Shown here piece by piece: positions 32,732 through 41,281 of a stretch of DNA of 64,000 nucleotides (its first letter is position 1; each line of letters opens with the position of its first letter). Under the pieces are notes generated by a model, which was not told where the DNA came from, made no database searches, and saw nothing but the letters and a program-made list of their open reading frames with translations. Source of the stretch: Nonomuraea typhae (GTDB lineage: Bacteria; Actinomycetota; Actinomycetes; Streptosporangiales; Streptosporangiaceae); assembly GCF_009760925.1 (NCBI RefSeq), contig NZ_VRLV01000001.1, positions 1,302,001-1,366,000 on the forward strand, read 5' to 3'. The position numbers and the translations under genes were made by a program.

Positions 32732-34087
32732 TCAGCGGTCCGTTCCCCGTGAGACCGGAAGCTCGACCACCACGCGCAGCCCCGGCGCCGCGTCCTCCAG
32801 ATACACCCGCCCGCCGTGCGCCCGCACGGTCTCGCGGACGATGGCCAGGCCCAGCCCGGCGCCGCCCTCGTCCCGGCCCCGTCCTGAGTCCAGGCGGGTG
32901 AAGCGGTCGAAGACCCGTTCGCGGTCCTCCGGCGGGATGCCGGGGCCGTCGTCGGCGACGGTCAGCACGCCGTCGGCGGTCAGCGCCACCTCGACCTTGG
33001 ACGCGGTGTGCCGGGCGGCGTTGTCCAGCAGGTTCGTCAGCACGCGGGTCAGGTCGAGGGCGTCACCGGTCACCTGGACCGGGTCGCAGGCCACCAGGCG
33101 CGCCTCGCCGTACCTCTCGACGCAGCGCCGTACCACCTCGTCGAGATGGACCGGCTCGCGGCGGGCGGGCCGTCCGCCGCGCTCGTCCAGGCGGGCCAGC
33201 GCGAGCAGGTCCTCGGCCAGTCGGGACAGCCGCAGGGTGTCCTCCAGCGCGCCCTCGGCCGTCTCCTGCCAGTCGGCGCCCTCCGGGTGGCCGAGCGCCA
33301 CCTCCAGCTGCAGCCGGATGCTGGCCAGCGGGCTGCGCAGCTCGTGGGCGGCGTCGGAGACCAGCGAGCGCTGGCGCTTCTCCGCCTCCTCCAGCCGGGC
33401 CAGCATGTCGTTGAGCGTCAGCGCCAGCGCGTGCACCTCGTCGCGCGCCTGCGGCACCGGCAGCCGGCGCGAACGGGCCGTGTGGGTGATCTCGGCGGCG
33501 CCCCTGCGCAGCGCGGCGATCGGCCGCAGCGTCCGGCCGATGATCAGCCACGAGGCCGCGGCCAGCAGCACGACCAGCGCCGGCGTGCCGACGAACAGCA
33601 CGTTGCCCGCCACGCCGAGGCTGCGCTCGATCTCGCCGATCGGCCGCGCGGCCAGCACGGTGCGGCCGCGGTCGGCGCTGACCGCCACCACGCGCAGCGG
33701 CCCCGGGATCGCGTACGGCCGGCCGTCCAGGTAGAGGGCCTCCCCGGTGAGGGCACGCCGCCGGGCCGGCGCGTCCAGCAGGGGCACCAGCCGGTCGGCG
33801 CCGTAGGTGACGTTGGAGATGCGCCCGTCGCGCTCCAGGACCTGCACGACCGTGCCGTCATGGGTGACGATCGGGCTGCTCAGCTGCTCGGCGTCGGCCT
33901 TGACCCGCACGGTCTGGGCCTGCTGGCGCAGGGAGTCGTCCACGGTGCCCATGAGCGCCCGCTGCAGCACGGTGAGCAGGACCGACGCCGAGATGGCCAG
34001 GGCGAGGGCGAGCACCGCGGCGGCCGCCACGGTCAGCCGGTGGCGCAGCCCCTGGCGCCGCCACCAGGCCAGCGGGGAATCAGCCAC
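32732..34087 (-). CDS. Sensor histidine kinase
   Basis: A 451-residue membrane kinase. Two helices (about residues 15-37 and 165-190) flank an external sensor of some 125 residues, followed by a HAMP region. The H-box is VSDAAHELRSPLASIRLQ, with an N-box (LTNLLDNAARH) and G-boxes (VADDGPGIP, GGAGLGLAIV). The GTG at 34087 overlaps the end of the response-regulator gene by 8 bases. It probably senses an envelope signal and controls the LolA-like/ABC operon to the right (see the shared box). Confidence 0.92.
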   Translation of the reverse strand: MADSPLAWWRRQGLRHRLTVAAAAVLALALAISASVLLTVLQRALMGTVDDSLRQQAQTVRVKADAEQLSSPIVTHDGTVVQVLERDGRISNVTYGADRLVPLLDAPARRRALTGEALYLDGRPYAIPGPLRVVAVSADRGRTVLAARPIGEIERSLGVAGNVLFVGTPALVVLLAAASWLIIGRTLRPIAALRRGAAEITHTARSRRLPVPQARDEVHALALTLNDMLARLEEAEKRQRSLVSDAAHELRSPLASIRLQLEVALGHPEGADWQETAEGALEDTLRLSRLAEDLLALARLDERGGRPARREPVHLDEVVRRCVERYGEARLVACDPVQVTGDALDLTRVLTNLLDNAARHTASKVEVALTADGVLTVADDGPGIPPEDRERVFDRFTRLDSGRGRDEGGAGLGLAIVRETVRAHGGRVYLEDAAPGLRVVVELPVSRGTDR

Positions 34088-34754
34088 CGTCGCCGGCCAG
34101 GCGGTAGCCCGCGCCGCGGACGGTCTGCAGGGCGTTCCTGCCGAAGGGGGCGTCGATCTTGCGGCGGAGGTAGCCGACATACACCTCGACGACGTTCGGG
34201 TCGGTGTCGAAGGTGTCCCAGACGTGCTCGAGGATCTCCGACTTGGAGACGACCTCGTCGCGGCGGCGCAGCAGGTACTCCAGCAGGGCGAACTCACGCG
34301 GCGTCAGCTCGACCTGGGCCTCGCCGCGCTCCACGCGCCGCCTGGCCGGGTCGAGGGACAGGTCCCCGGCGGTCAGCACCGCGGGCCGGCGCCCGGCGTC
34401 GCGGCGCAGCAGGGCGCGCAGCCTGGCCACCAGCACGACGTAGGAGAAGGGCTTGGTCAGGTAGTCGTCGGCGCCGAGGTCCAGGCCGTCGGCCATGTCG
34501 TACTCGCCGTCCTTGGCCGACAGCATGAGGATCGGCACCCAGTTCTCCTCGGCGCGCAGCTGTTTGCAGACGTTGTAGCCGGACAGCCGGGGCAGCATGA
34601 TGTCCAGCACGACCACGTCGTAGTCGCCCTGGCGGGCCAGGTGCAGGCCCTCCTCGCCGTCGTGGGCGAGGTCCACGGCGAAGCCCTCCGCCTGCAGGCC
34701 GCGTTGCAGCGCCGCCGCCATCCGCCGTTCGTCCTCGACGACCAGAACCCTCAT
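34080..34754 (-). CDS. OmpR/PhoB-family response regulator
   Basis: A 224-residue regulator. The receiver has the acidic pair at residues 7-9, phospho-acceptor Asp 51 (VVVLDIMLP) and Lys in LTKPF. The C-terminal winged helix has ELTPREFALLEYLLRRRDEV and YVGYLRRKID. It is the first gene of the kinase operon. Its promoter carries a direct repeat of CTGAGAG, and the same box recurs upstream of the LolA-like gene, so autoregulation and control of that operon are likely. Confidence 0.94.
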   Translation of the reverse strand: MRVLVVEDERRMAAALQRGLQAEGFAVDLAHDGEEGLHLARQGDYDVVVLDIMLPRLSGYNVCKQLRAEENWVPILMLSAKDGEYDMADGLDLGADDYLTKPFSYVVLVARLRALLRRDAGRRPAVLTAGDLSLDPARRRVERGEAQVELTPREFALLEYLLRRRDEVVSKSEILEHVWDTFDTDPNVVEVYVGYLRRKIDAPFGRNALQTVRGAGYRLAGDGG

Positions 34755-34778
34755 GCCCTGGAGTGTAGGGACAGATGC

Positions 34779-34796
34779 CTGAGAGCCCTCTGAGAG
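34779..34796. promoter_or_regulatory. Response-regulator box: CTGAGAG direct repeat, 11-bp period
   Basis: CTGAGAG occurs at 34779-34785 and 34790-34796, one helical turn apart, which is the usual geometry for OmpR-family binding. It lies 25 bases upstream of the response-regulator start. The same heptamer is paired near 35249-35265. Confidence 0.55.
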
Positions 34797-34850
34797 AGGG
34801 GGCGCCCGGCGGCCAAACCGGACGTCCCAAAGTCGCCTTAGAGTGGTGCC

Positions 34851-35243
34851 GTGGACCAGCGTGCCAGGCTCGCCGCCGCCTCCCGCGACGGGCACCTCGC
34901 ACTGCGGCGGGTGGAACGCCAGCAGGCGCTCATCGAACGCCTTCACGCGGCCGGAGGACAACGGGTCCGGCTGGCGCAGCTCGCCCGCGAGCAGGGCGTC
35001 TCCGCGCGCACGGTCGCCCGTGACGTCGAGCGCCTGCGGCTGAGCGGCGTCCCCTTGCAGACCCATCGCGGCCAGGGCGGCGGGGTCAGTCTCGCACCCG
35101 CGCGCGGCGCGATCGCGGTCGAGTTCGACCTGCCCGAGGCCGCCGCCCTGATGTCCAGCCTGGCCGTCCTCGGCCCGTCGGTGAGCCCGAGCGCCGCCTC
35201 GGCGATGCGCAAGCTCACCACCGCTCTCGCCCGCGCAGTCTGA
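34851..35243 (+). CDS. Small HTH protein resembling a WYL-regulator N-terminus
   Basis: A 130-residue protein. The helix-turn-helix ERQQALIERLHAAGGQRVRLAQLAREQGVSARTVARDVERLR and the wing GVPLQTHRGQGGGVSL match the DeoR/YafY-type regulators that normally carry a WYL domain. Here the protein ends about 45 residues later with no WYL domain. It may be a stand-alone short form or a truncated remnant. It starts at GTG 34851 between two copies of the response-regulator box, so it may belong to the same regulon. Confidence 0.7.
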   Translation: MDQRARLAAASRDGHLALRRVERQQALIERLHAAGGQRVRLAQLAREQGVSARTVARDVERLRLSGVPLQTHRGQGGGVSLAPARGAIAVEFDLPEAAALMSSLAVLGPSVSPSAASAMRKLTTALARAV

Positions 35244-35248
35244 GAGGG

Positions 35249-35265
35249 CTCTCAGATCCTCTCAG
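35249..35265. promoter_or_regulatory. Response-regulator box: CTCTCAG direct repeat, 10-bp period
   Basis: CTCTCAG (CTGAGAG on the other strand) lies at 35249-35255 and 35259-35265, with a further CTGAGAG at 35240-35246 making a local palindrome. It is 59 bases upstream of the LolA-like gene. The match to the box before the response-regulator gene suggests direct control by that regulator. Confidence 0.55.
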
Positions 35266-35323
35266 GATCACCTAAGGCCGCATGCCGCACGGTGGTGACA
35301 TCCGAATACCGTGAAGGAGTGAG

Positions 35324-36493
35324 ATGCGCAGAGGAACGATCGTGAGGTGGGGTGTTCCGATCGCGGCTGCCGCCGTGATCGGAGCGGCGATCGGCGCCGG
35401 TCCCGTGATCGCCGCCGTGAGCGGCGACCCCGTGCTGCCGGAGCGTTCGGCCGAGCAGCTGCTGGCCGACGCCGCCGCGGCGGCGAAGAAGGCCGGCGGC
35501 CCGCCGCAGATGTCGGGCACCGTCCAGCAGACGGCCTCGCTCGGCCTGCCGGCGCTGCCCAGCCAGGGCGGGAGCGCCTCGCCGCTGGCGATGCTGTCCG
35601 GATCCCGCGAGATCAAGGTCTGGTACGGCGCGGAGGACCGCCTGCGGGTGGCCCTGCCCGGCCAGATGAGCGAGACCAACCTGATCGTCAACGGCGACCA
35701 GGCGTGGTACTGGGACAGCGGCACCAACACCGCCACCAAGCTCAAGCTGCCCGCCGAGGGCGAGCAGAGCCCGGCCAAGCCCGTGCCCAGCCCGACGGAC
35801 CTGACGCCGCAGCAGGTGGCGCAGGGCTTCCTGGACCGGGTCGACGAAAGCACCGGCGTCTCGGTGACCAACACCGCGGAGGTGGCCGGACGGGCCGCCT
35901 ACCAGCTCGTGCTGACGCCGAAGGCGCAGGGCTCGCTGGTGCAGGAGGTGCGCCTGGCCCTGGACGGCGAGAACTACATGCCGCTGCAGGTTCAGGTGTT
36001 CGCCAAGGGCTCGGCGGAACCGGCCTTCCAGGTCGGGTTCACGCAGGTGACGTTCACCGCGCCGGCCGCGGAGAACTTCGCCTTCACCCCGCCCGCCGGG
36101 GCGAAGGTCGAGGAGCAGGATCTGGGCAAGCTCGGCGGTCAGCAGCCCGAGCACGGCAAGGAGGCCGAGAAGGCCGCCGAGGACGTCAAGGTCGTCGGCG
36201 AGGGCTGGACCACCGTGGCCGTGCTGCCGTTCAAGCCCGGCGAGCAGAAGCCGGCGGAGCAGAAGCCCGGCGAGCAGAAGCTCGGTGAGCTGAAGCCCGA
36301 AGAGCAGCAGAGCGGCTCGAGCGAGGCACAGGCGCTCACCGCCATCCTCGAGCAGGCCACGCCGGTGAGCGGCGCGTGGGGCTCCGGCAAGATGATCAAG
36401 ACCAAGCTGGTCACGGCCCTGCTGACCGACGACGGCCGCCTGCTGGCCGGCGCGGTCACCCCGGACGAACTCGTCAAGGTCGCAGGACAGTGA
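35324..36493 (+). CDS. LolA/MucB-like secreted protein
   Basis: A 389-residue exported protein: signal-like N-terminus (RWGVPIAAAAVIGAAIGAGPVIAAVSG), then a LolA/RseB-type beta-sheet domain (KVWYGAEDRLRVALPGQMSE, NLIVNGDQAWYWDSGTNTATKL, AGRAAYQLVLTPKA). Near residues 305-335 a Glu/Lys/Pro stretch repeats KPGEQ with variations, probably a flexible linker. In actinobacteria such proteins often accompany ABC exporters and envelope-stress systems. Its stop overlaps the ATPase GTG (GTGA), so the three genes form one operon. The real ligand, perhaps a lipid, is unknown. Confidence 0.82.
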   Translation: MRRGTIVRWGVPIAAAAVIGAAIGAGPVIAAVSGDPVLPERSAEQLLADAAAAAKKAGGPPQMSGTVQQTASLGLPALPSQGGSASPLAMLSGSREIKVWYGAEDRLRVALPGQMSETNLIVNGDQAWYWDSGTNTATKLKLPAEGEQSPAKPVPSPTDLTPQQVAQGFLDRVDESTGVSVTNTAEVAGRAAYQLVLTPKAQGSLVQEVRLALDGENYMPLQVQVFAKGSAEPAFQVGFTQVTFTAPAAENFAFTPPAGAKVEEQDLGKLGGQQPEHGKEAEKAAEDVKVVGEGWTTVAVLPFKPGEQKPAEQKPGEQKLGELKPEEQQSGSSEAQALTAILEQATPVSGAWGSGKMIKTKLVTALLTDDGRLLAGAVTPDELVKVAGQ

Positions 36494-37437
36494 CGACCGA
36501 GGTCACGTTGGAAGCGGGGGCGCCCTTCGGGGCGGCCCCGCCCGCCGCCATCACCACCCGCGGCCTGACCAAGCGCTTCCGCGGCGGTCAGGTGGCCGTC
36601 GACGCGATCGACCTGCACGTGCCGCGCGGCGCCGTCTACGGCTTCCTCGGCCCCAACGGATCGGGCAAGACCACCACGATCCGCATGCTGATCGGCCTGA
36701 TCACGCCGACCGAGGGCATGTTCGAGATGCCGCCGCTGACCACCGTGGGCGCGCTGGTCGAGGGCCCGGCCTTCTACCCCTACCTGTCGGGAGAGGCCAA
36801 CCTGCTGCGCTTCGACGCCGCCGACCCCTCCGCCCCGCCCAGGACGGCCAGGGCACGGGCCGGCGAGGCGCTGGAGCGGGTGGGGCTGGCCGCCGCGGCG
36901 GGCAAGCGGTACCGCGCCTACTCGCTGGGCATGCGCCAGCGCCTGGCCATCGCCGCCGCGCTGCTGCGCCCCCGGGAGCTGCTGGTGCTCGACGAGCCCA
37001 CCAACGGCCTGGACCCGCAGGGCACCCGCGAGGTGCGGGCGCTGGTCAAGGAGGTCGCCGCGGACGGCACCACCGTCTTCGTCTCCTCCCACCTGCTGGC
37101 CGAGGTCGAGCAGATGTGCACCCACGCCGGGATCATGAGCTCCGGCAAGCTCGTCGCGGAGGGCACCATCGCCTCCCTGAGCGGGGGGCGCGCCGCGAGG
37201 ATCCGCATCGACACGCCCGACCTGGGCGAGGCGGCCCGCGTGCTGACCGGGCTGGGGCTGCCGGACGTGCGGGTGGGCTCCGACGTGACCGCGGAACTCG
37301 CCGGGCAGGCGCCGGAGCGCGTCAACGCCGAACTGGTCGGGGCGGGCGTCGCCGTACGCGGGCTGTCGGTGGTGCGCACGAGCCTGGAGGACGTGTTCGT
37401 GGGACTGACGGGGGAGGGCTTCGATGTCGACGGCTGA
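36490..37437 (+). CDS. ABC transporter ATP-binding protein
   Basis: A 315-residue ATPase of the ABC-2/bacitracin-exporter type. Walker A is GPNGSGKTTT, the signature YSLGMRQRLAIA, Walker B LLVLDEPTNGLD, the H-loop SSHLLAEVEQM. After the ATPase core a C-terminal extension of about 85 residues ends VRTSLEDVFVGLTGEGFDVDG. It starts at GTG 36490 overlapping the LolA-like stop and overlaps the permease start by 14 bases. Confidence 0.95.
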   Translation: MTTEVTLEAGAPFGAAPPAAITTRGLTKRFRGGQVAVDAIDLHVPRGAVYGFLGPNGSGKTTTIRMLIGLITPTEGMFEMPPLTTVGALVEGPAFYPYLSGEANLLRFDAADPSAPPRTARARAGEALERVGLAAAAGKRYRAYSLGMRQRLAIAAALLRPRELLVLDEPTNGLDPQGTREVRALVKEVAADGTTVFVSSHLLAEVEQMCTHAGIMSSGKLVAEGTIASLSGGRAARIRIDTPDLGEAARVLTGLGLPDVRVGSDVTAELAGQAPERVNAELVGAGVAVRGLSVVRTSLEDVFVGLTGEGFDVDG

Positions 37438-38377
37438 CACCGGCACGCGCCGGACGCCGGGCCTCGTGCCGGTGACCGAGACCATCCGCAGCGCCGAGCG
37501 CGCCGAGCCGGCCGCGGAGGACGGCGGGAGCGTGGTGGCCGTGCCCGAGCGGGCCGGCGGGCCGGCGGCGTTCTGGCGGCTGCTCCGCTCCGAGCTGGGG
37601 CTGACCTTCCGGCGCCCGCGCAACCTCATCATCCTGGCCGTGCTGGCCGTGGTGCCGGTGATCATCGGCATCGTGCTGCGGAGCATCGGCGCCGAGGAGG
37701 CCGACGGCGGCATGGGCGCGCTCGTGGCGGCCACGGCGGGCAACAGCCTCATGCTGACGTTCGTGGCGCTGTCGGCGCTGGTGCCGCTGATGATGCCGAT
37801 CGCCGTCGCGGTGGTGGCCGGTGACGCGATCGCCGGCGAGGCCGGGGGCGGGACGCTGCGCTACCTGCTGGCCGCACCGGCCGGGCGGGGGCGGCTGCTG
37901 GCGGTGAAGTACCTCAACGCGGTGATCTACGGGGTGGCGGTGACGGCCGCGGTGGCCGCGGCCGCGCTGATCGTGGGCGTGGCGTTGTTCCCGGTGGGGC
38001 CGGTGACGCTGCTGTCCGGGACGACCGTGACGTTCGCGGAGGGGCTGCTGCGCATCCTCATCACCGTCGGGTACGTGAGCGCGGGGATGGCGGCGCTGGC
38101 CGCGGTGGCGATCGCCCTCTCGACGCTGACCGAGGTGCCGATCGGGGCGATCGCCTCGACGCTGGTGCTGGTCATCGTGACGCAGGTGCTGCGGATGTTC
38201 CCGCAGCTGGACGCCCTGGCGCCGTACTTGCTGCCGACGCACTGGACGGCGTTCGACGGGGCGCTGCGGGCGCCGCTGGGCGACCTGTCCGGCGGGCTGC
38301 TGGCCTTCGCGGCCTACATCGCCCTCTTCCTCTCCGTCGCCTGGGCGAAGTTCTCCGGCAAGGACATAACATCGTGA
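37424..38377 (+). CDS. ABC-2 type transporter permease
   Basis: A 317-residue permease. A polar N-terminal stretch of about 50 residues precedes six helices. Typical cytosolic segment: AGDAIAGEAGGGTLRYLLAAPAGRGRLLAVKYLN. It is the partner of the preceding ATPase and the third gene of the LolA-like operon. It is followed by a hairpin terminator 6 bases after its stop. Confidence 0.92.
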   Translation: MSTADTGTRRTPGLVPVTETIRSAERAEPAAEDGGSVVAVPERAGGPAAFWRLLRSELGLTFRRPRNLIILAVLAVVPVIIGIVLRSIGAEEADGGMGALVAATAGNSLMLTFVALSALVPLMMPIAVAVVAGDAIAGEAGGGTLRYLLAAPAGRGRLLAVKYLNAVIYGVAVTAAVAAAALIVGVALFPVGPVTLLSGTTVTFAEGLLRILITVGYVSAGMAALAAVAIALSTLTEVPIGAIASTLVLVIVTQVLRMFPQLDALAPYLLPTHWTAFDGALRAPLGDLSGGLLAFAAYIALFLSVAWAKFSGKDITS

Positions 38378-38383
38378 TCTTTT

Positions 38384-38414
38384 ACGGCGGGGCCGGCTTG
38401 CCGCCACCCGCCGT
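38384..38414 (+). terminator. Hairpin terminator after the LolA/ABC operon
   Basis: ACGGCGGG (38384-38391) and CCCGCCGT (38407-38414) form a perfect 8-bp stem with a 15-base loop, 6 bases after the permease stop codon. Confidence 0.65.
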
Positions 38415-38553
38415 CGCTCGCTCGCGCAGGTCGGGGGGATCGCTTCTCACGTCGGACGTGGTTCGCGCCGTCACGGCCATCGTCTGACCGGGCGAGGGGC
38501 CGAACGTGGAGCGGCGCCCGGCCCGGGGGAGGGGTTGGGCCGGGCGCCGCGTT

Positions 38554-38626
<73 letters not shown>

Positions 38627-38646
38627 AGGGCTTCAAGCCGGTGTGG

Positions 38647-39366
38647 TCATGACGACCTGCGGCGCAGGGCCAGGGCTGCTATCACGAGGCCGATGACGCC
38701 GGCCGCCAGCCCGGCGCCGCCCAGCAGTCGGGCGGTGCCGTCCGATGCCGACGAGGCGGCCACCGGGGTGACCGAGGGCTTGGCCGCCGCCTCCGTGGCC
38801 GGGGACGTGGTGGCGGGGGTGCCGTGGGCGTCGCCGGTGGCGGGGGTGAGCTTCAGGACCGGGGCGGGGCGTTCGGCTTCGGTGCCGTCGGTCTTGGGGG
38901 CGTCGGCCCACTTGACCACCTCGCCGCCCGAATACGTCTGGGTGGTGGGGAAGACGAGCTGGTCGGTGTCCTTGGGCAACTGGCCCATCGAGACCTCGAA
39001 CTCCTGGAACTCGCCGGGGTTGATGGTGCCGCCGGTCCACTCGACCTTGGTCACCGCCTCTTCCAGGTCGCCGAACTCGGTCTTGACCGGCTTGGGCAGC
39101 TTGCCCTCGGTGACCTTGACCTTCCAGCCGGGCACCGGCTTGACGGAGACGAAGGCCAGCGGATGCTCGGCGGGGAAGGCGACTTCGACCTTGACGGTGC
39201 CGGCGTCGTCGCGTTCGTTCGGCACCCGGAAGGCGACCTTGGTGAAGCCGCCCTGCTCGGCGGTGCCGGGGTTGATGGTGACGTGGGCCAGCGCGGGGGC
39301 GGCCAGGGCGAGGGTGAGGGCGCAGGCGGCCGCGAGCACGCCCGCGGCACGTCGGAGGAACGACAT
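38647..39366 (-). CDS. YcnI-like (DUF1775) copper-binding membrane-anchored protein
   Basis: A 239-residue exported protein. The signal peptide ends ALAPALAHVTINPG-like, so the mature protein begins with the His that serves as the copper brace in YcnI. The conserved Trp is in VEWTGGTINPGEFQEFEV. An Ala/Thr linker and a C-terminal helix with RRRSS anchor it in the membrane. The family binds Cu(II). It lies 53 bases downstream of a multi-pass membrane protein gene that is paralogous to one in the PCuAC/DyP locus. No copC or copD is present. Confidence 0.9.
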   Translation of the reverse strand: MSFLRRAAGVLAAACALTLALAAPALAHVTINPGTAEQGGFTKVAFRVPNERDDAGTVKVEVAFPAEHPLAFVSVKPVPGWKVKVTEGKLPKPVKTEFGDLEEAVTKVEWTGGTINPGEFQEFEVSMGQLPKDTDQLVFPTTQTYSGGEVVKWADAPKTDGTEAERPAPVLKLTPATGDAHGTPATTSPATEAAAKPSVTPVAASSASDGTARLLGGAGLAAGVIGLVIAALALRRRSS

Positions 39367-39419
39367 GACGGATCTCCACTTCGGACGATCGGAAAAAGGG
39401 ATGAAGGGGTGTCAGATGG

Positions 39420-39959
39420 TCAGGCGGGAAGTGGAGGACCACGCCTGCTGACGGTGAGCGTGACGGCCGGGCTGACCGGGACGCGGCGGGAGGTGAAGAA
39501 GGCGGCCTGCCGTACCTCGGGAATGCGCGAGGGCGGCGGCAGCGGGATCAGGCGGCGGGCCAGGCGGTGCAGGAGCGACCAGACCACGTGCTCGCCGCGC
39601 GCCAGCCACCAGCCCGTGAGCAGGGTGGCGACGACGTGCGACAGGAGCATGCCGGCGTTCTGGCCGAGGCCGTGCTCGGGATCGGTCAGCGGGGACGGGA
39701 CGGCGGGGGCCGAGCCGTAGGCGAAGGCGTTGTGGAGGGCCGCCTGCGTGGCGGCGAGCGCGAGGGTGATGGTGACGGGGCTGCGTTCGCGGCCGGACAG
39801 CAGCAGGCCGAGGGCGAGCACGCCGGCCAGGGCGAGGGCCAGCGTGGCCGGGCTGGGGGCGGTTCCGCCGCCCAGGGCGTGGGCGAGCGCGCTGAGACCC
39901 ACGCTCACCGCGGCGAATGCGGCCGAGCGTGTGAGCCGGAGCGGGAGGTGGGCTCGCAT
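39420..39959 (-). CDS. Multi-pass membrane protein of copper locus (paralogue of 12283-12846)
   Basis: A 179-residue membrane protein with about four or five helices and a basic tail. It matches the protein at 12283-12846 along its length: LTRSAAFAAVSVGLSALAHA, GGGT, GRERS, QAALHNAFAYG, GMLLSHVVATLLTGWWLARG, and the end SRRGPPLPA. Conserved His residues (AHA, ALHN, LSH) are candidate metal ligands. It is upstream of ycnI on the same strand. I know of no assigned function. GTG 39980 is an alternative start. Confidence 0.8.
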   Translation of the reverse strand: MRAHLPLRLTRSAAFAAVSVGLSALAHALGGGTAPSPATLALALAGVLALGLLLSGRERSPVTITLALAATQAALHNAFAYGSAPAVPSPLTDPEHGLGQNAGMLLSHVVATLLTGWWLARGEHVVWSLLHRLARRLIPLPPPSRIPEVRQAAFFTSRRVPVSPAVTLTVSRRGPPLPA

Positions 39960-40065
39960 GTGTGTGCCCCATGGTCTCACGGGGCAGGGGACGTGGTAGT
40001 CCCAAGCCTGGCTGATTTGCGACCTTTGTCGCTAGGGTCTGTGCCGACCGCGTTGACATGAGGTG

Positions 40066-40545
40066 ATGACGTTGCGGCACTTTGCTGGATTGCTCCTCGG
40101 CGTGGTGGTCACCGCCGCCGTGCTGGTAGGCGGAGGCTGGGCCGCGCAGCAGGCGTTCGCCGCGGGCATGGCCGTCCCGCCGGGCGGCCAGCGGTTATGG
40201 ATCGCGCTCGGGTCCATGGCCGCGGTCGGCCTGGTCGTCGGGCTCGTGGTGGCGGGGCGGGTCTCGCCCCTGGCCACGTTCGTCCCCTCTCTGGTGCTGC
40301 TGGCCTGGACGGTCGTCTACGCGCTCGACCCGGGCCGGGCGCTGTCGCTCATCCCCAGCCGGCCGACGATGCACTGGCTGGTCAACGAGGCGGGCGCGGG
40401 CAACAAGACGCTGCTCTCCCTGGGCGTTCACGGCCTGCTCGGCGTCGCGCTGTTCATCCCCGTGCTGATCCCCTCCCGCTGGGCGCGCCGCGACGACGAC
40501 CTGGACGAGGAGTACGAGCCCTCGCAGGAGGGCTCCTACTACTGA
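40066..40545 (+). CDS. Small four-helix membrane protein
   Basis: A protein of about 159 residues. Four hydrophobic segments are visible (HFAGLLLGVVVTAAVLVGGG, RLWIALGSMAAVGLVVGLVV, LATFVPSLVLLAWTVVYALD, LLSLGVHGLLGVALFIPVLI), followed by an acidic tail DDDLDEEYEPSQEGSYY. Family not recognised. The start is uncertain among GTG 40063, ATG 40066 and TTG 40072, because GAGG lies right at this position. It converges on the ABC operon with a 7-base overlap. Confidence 0.75.
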   Translation: MTLRHFAGLLLGVVVTAAVLVGGGWAAQQAFAAGMAVPPGGQRLWIALGSMAAVGLVVGLVVAGRVSPLATFVPSLVLLAWTVVYALDPGRALSLIPSRPTMHWLVNEAGAGNKTLLSLGVHGLLGVALFIPVLIPSRWARRDDDLDEEYEPSQEGSYY

Positions 40546-41276
40546 GCGCCCGCCGTGTAGAGGCGGGTGACGACGTCCTCCAGGGAGCTCTCGCCCGCCA
40601 TCAGCTCCTCGAGCGTGCCGTCGAACTGCATGCTGCCCCGGTCGATGACCATGACCCGGCGGCACAGGCGCTCGATGTCGCCGAGGTCGTGGGTGGTCAG
40701 GAGCACGGTGGTGCCGCGCTCGGCGTTCACCCGGCGCAGGAAGTCGCGGATGCTGTTCTTGCTGACCACGTCCAGGCCGATCGTGGGCTCGTCGAGCACC
40801 AGCACCTCCGGCGCGTGCAGGAGCGCGGCGGTCAGGTCGCCGCGCATGCGCTGGCCCAGGCTGAGCTGGCGCACCGGCGTGCCGAGGAAGCCGCCGAGGT
40901 CAAGGGTCTCGACGAGCTCGTCCAGGCGGCCGAGGAAGACCTTGCGATCTACTTTGTAAAGGAGCCGGATCAGGTCGAAGCTGTCCCTGAGCGGCAGGTC
41001 CCACCACAGCGTCGTGCGCTGCCCGAACACCACGCCGATGCGCCGGGCCACCGCCGTGCGCCTGCGGGTGGGGTCCAGGCCGGCCACGCGCACCGAGCCG
41101 GAGGTCGGGGTGAGGATGCCGCAGAGCATCTTGATGGTGGTGGACTTGCCCGCGCCGTTCGGGCCGAGGTAGCCGACGAACTCGCCGGGCGCGACGGTGA
41201 ACGACAGATCTCGTACGGCGTGCACGAGGTTCCTCTTCACCTTGAAGGAACGCCCGGCCCGGTCCAGCTCGATCAT
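40539..41276 (-). CDS. ABC-2 exporter ATP-binding protein
   Basis: A 245-residue ATPase with Walker A GPNGAGKSTT, signature LSLGQRMRGDL, Walker B VLVLDEPTIGLD and H-loop LTTHDLGDIERL. It has the unusual Q-loop region VFGQRTTLWWDLPL seen in exporters that have two DUF-type ABC-2 permeases. It is last in the operon, 5 bases after the second permease. The frame extends upstream, but ATG 41276 has a GGAG site. Confidence 0.93.
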   Translation of the reverse strand: MIELDRAGRSFKVKRNLVHAVRDLSFTVAPGEFVGYLGPNGAGKSTTIKMLCGILTPTSGSVRVAGLDPTRRRTAVARRIGVVFGQRTTLWWDLPLRDSFDLIRLLYKVDRKVFLGRLDELVETLDLGGFLGTPVRQLSLGQRMRGDLTAALLHAPEVLVLDEPTIGLDVVSKNSIRDFLRRVNAERGTTVLLTTHDLGDIERLCRRVMVIDRGSMQFDGTLEELMAGESSLEDVVTRLYTAGAQ

Positions 41277-41281
41277 GGTGG

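Noticed and set aside
29723..32752. A 1009-codon plus-strand ORF overlapping the SARP gene
   Set aside because: It is the +1 frame of the SARP gene, dominated by Arg/Ala/Gly/Pro, a typical high-GC shadow.
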